NCBI RefSeq assembly: GCF_003003275.1
Contig: NZ_PVTO01000010.1
Span: 1-64,000 of the forward strand
Direction of reading: 5' to 3'
Length of the DNA stretch: 64,000 bases
Origin: Alkalibacterium olivapovliticus
GTDB lineage: Bacteria; Bacillota; Bacilli; Lactobacillales; Carnobacteriaceae_A
Position 1 is the first letter of the stretch, and each line of letters opens with the position of its first letter. A model generated the notes under the pieces. The model searched no databases and had not been told where the DNA came from. It was given only the letters and a program-made list of their open reading frames with translations. This document shows, in pieces, positions 63,706-64,000 of the stretch. The translations under genes and the position numbers were made by a program.

Positions 63706-64000
63706 ATGGTAACGATCAAAGAAGTGGCAGAATATGCAGGTGTATCCGTGGCAACTGTCTCTCGAACACTAAACAATAGTGGGTATGTTGGAAAACAGTC
63801 AAGAATAAAAGTGGAAGAGGCTGTGAAAACATTAGGGTATTATCCTAATGAAATTGCCCGCTCACTGTATCAGAAAACTTCAAAAATGATCGGGTTGCTT
63901 TTACCTGATATCTCTAACCCATACTTCCCACTCCTGGCTAAAGGCGTTGAAGATTATGCACAGCGAAACGGCTATATGGTTATTTTGGGAAATGTAGAAG
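63706..64000 (+). CDS. LacI-family transcriptional regulator, 5' part
   Basis: The gene runs off the window; 98 codons are seen. The N-terminal helix-turn-helix [22 protein letters not shown] (in part, residues 2-23), the hinge helix [12 protein letters not shown] and the start of the sugar-binding domain [24 protein letters not shown] (in part) are clear. Start ATG 63706 follows GAGGGTGA. It very likely regulates itself through the palindrome at 63676. The sugar it senses cannot be told; the target genes are probably downstream of the window. Confidence 0.93.
   Translation, partial: MVTIKEVAEYAGVSVATVSRTLNNSGYVGKQSRIKVEEAVKTLGYYPNEIARSLYQKTSKMIGLLLPDISNPYFPLLAKGVEDYAQRNGYMVILGNVE

Overview
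The window is a low-GC Firmicutes chromosome segment, most likely from a lactic-acid bacterium of the Carnobacteriaceae type, possibly halophilic or alkaliphilic. The reasons are: ctsR lies directly next to clpC with no mcsA/mcsB between them (a Lactobacillales trait); the order dnaX-ybaB-recR-yaaL, tmk-darA-holB and yabA//trmN6-GIY-YIG-rsmI is the Firmicutes origin-proximal order; TTG/GTG starts with strong AGGAGG-type ribosome sites are common; and secreted proteins are very acidic. The genus call is inference; no 16S sequence is present.

Layout. 1-370: 3' end of a 5S rRNA and tRNA-Val, tRNA-Lys and tRNA-Arg. 480-3640: CtsR-controlled ctsR-clpC. 3.7-7.4 kb: manganese catalase, a small membrane protein, a PucR-type regulator, tadA, proC. 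7.5-10.5 kb: a promoter, a leader peptide ending in Leu-Leu-Leu-Ile-Ile-Ile, an attenuator, a lone PTS-IIC-like membrane protein and ilvE, then yjbQ. 10.6-18 kb: NatA/NatB-type exporter, an N-terminally truncated CoA-transferase, unknown and ZIP-like membrane proteins, a GNAT enzyme, a CYP152 P450 and a 32-residue membrane peptide. 18-25.3 kb: SRP RNA, dnaX-ybaB-recR-yaaL, an autoregulated XRE/membrane protein pair, tmk-darA-holB, yabA. 25.3-32.3 kb: NrdR-box-controlled nrdHIEF and nrdDG, sitting between yabA and trmN6. 32.4-36.7 kb: a candidate small RNA, trmN6-GIY-YIG-rsmI, an acidic lipoprotein and a D-2-hydroxyacid dehydrogenase. 36.9-37.4 kb: tandem-repeat array 1. 37.6-46.1 kb: T-box-controlled argGCJBDFH. 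46.4-51 kb: an Aap-type amino-acid ABC transporter. 51-53 kb: pepF. 53.1-54 kb: tandem-repeat array 2. 54-64 kb: HI0933-type flavoprotein, 6-phospho-beta-glucosidase, Eis-like acetyltransferase, thrC-thrB, AraC/GyrI regulator, arsC, traX-like gene, tiny membrane genes, a frameshifted gene and the start of a LacI-family regulator.

Amino-acid metabolism dominates and is controlled largely by RNA: a ribosome-mediated attenuator before the PTS-IIC/ilvE pair, and a T-box before argG whose best specifier reading is CGA. That codon would be read by the tRNA-Arg(UCG) encoded at the start of the window. Arginine and branched-chain supply, an amino-acid importer and peptidase F together suggest a fermentative organism that uses amino acids but keeps full arginine synthesis.

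The most unusual material is (1) the Leu/Ile leader peptide attenuator placed before a putative sugar-PTS membrane protein and ilvE, and (2) two intergenic arrays 16 kb apart that share a repeat family with exactly 105-bp period made of 53+52-bp half-units, i.e. close to 10 and 5 DNA helical turns.
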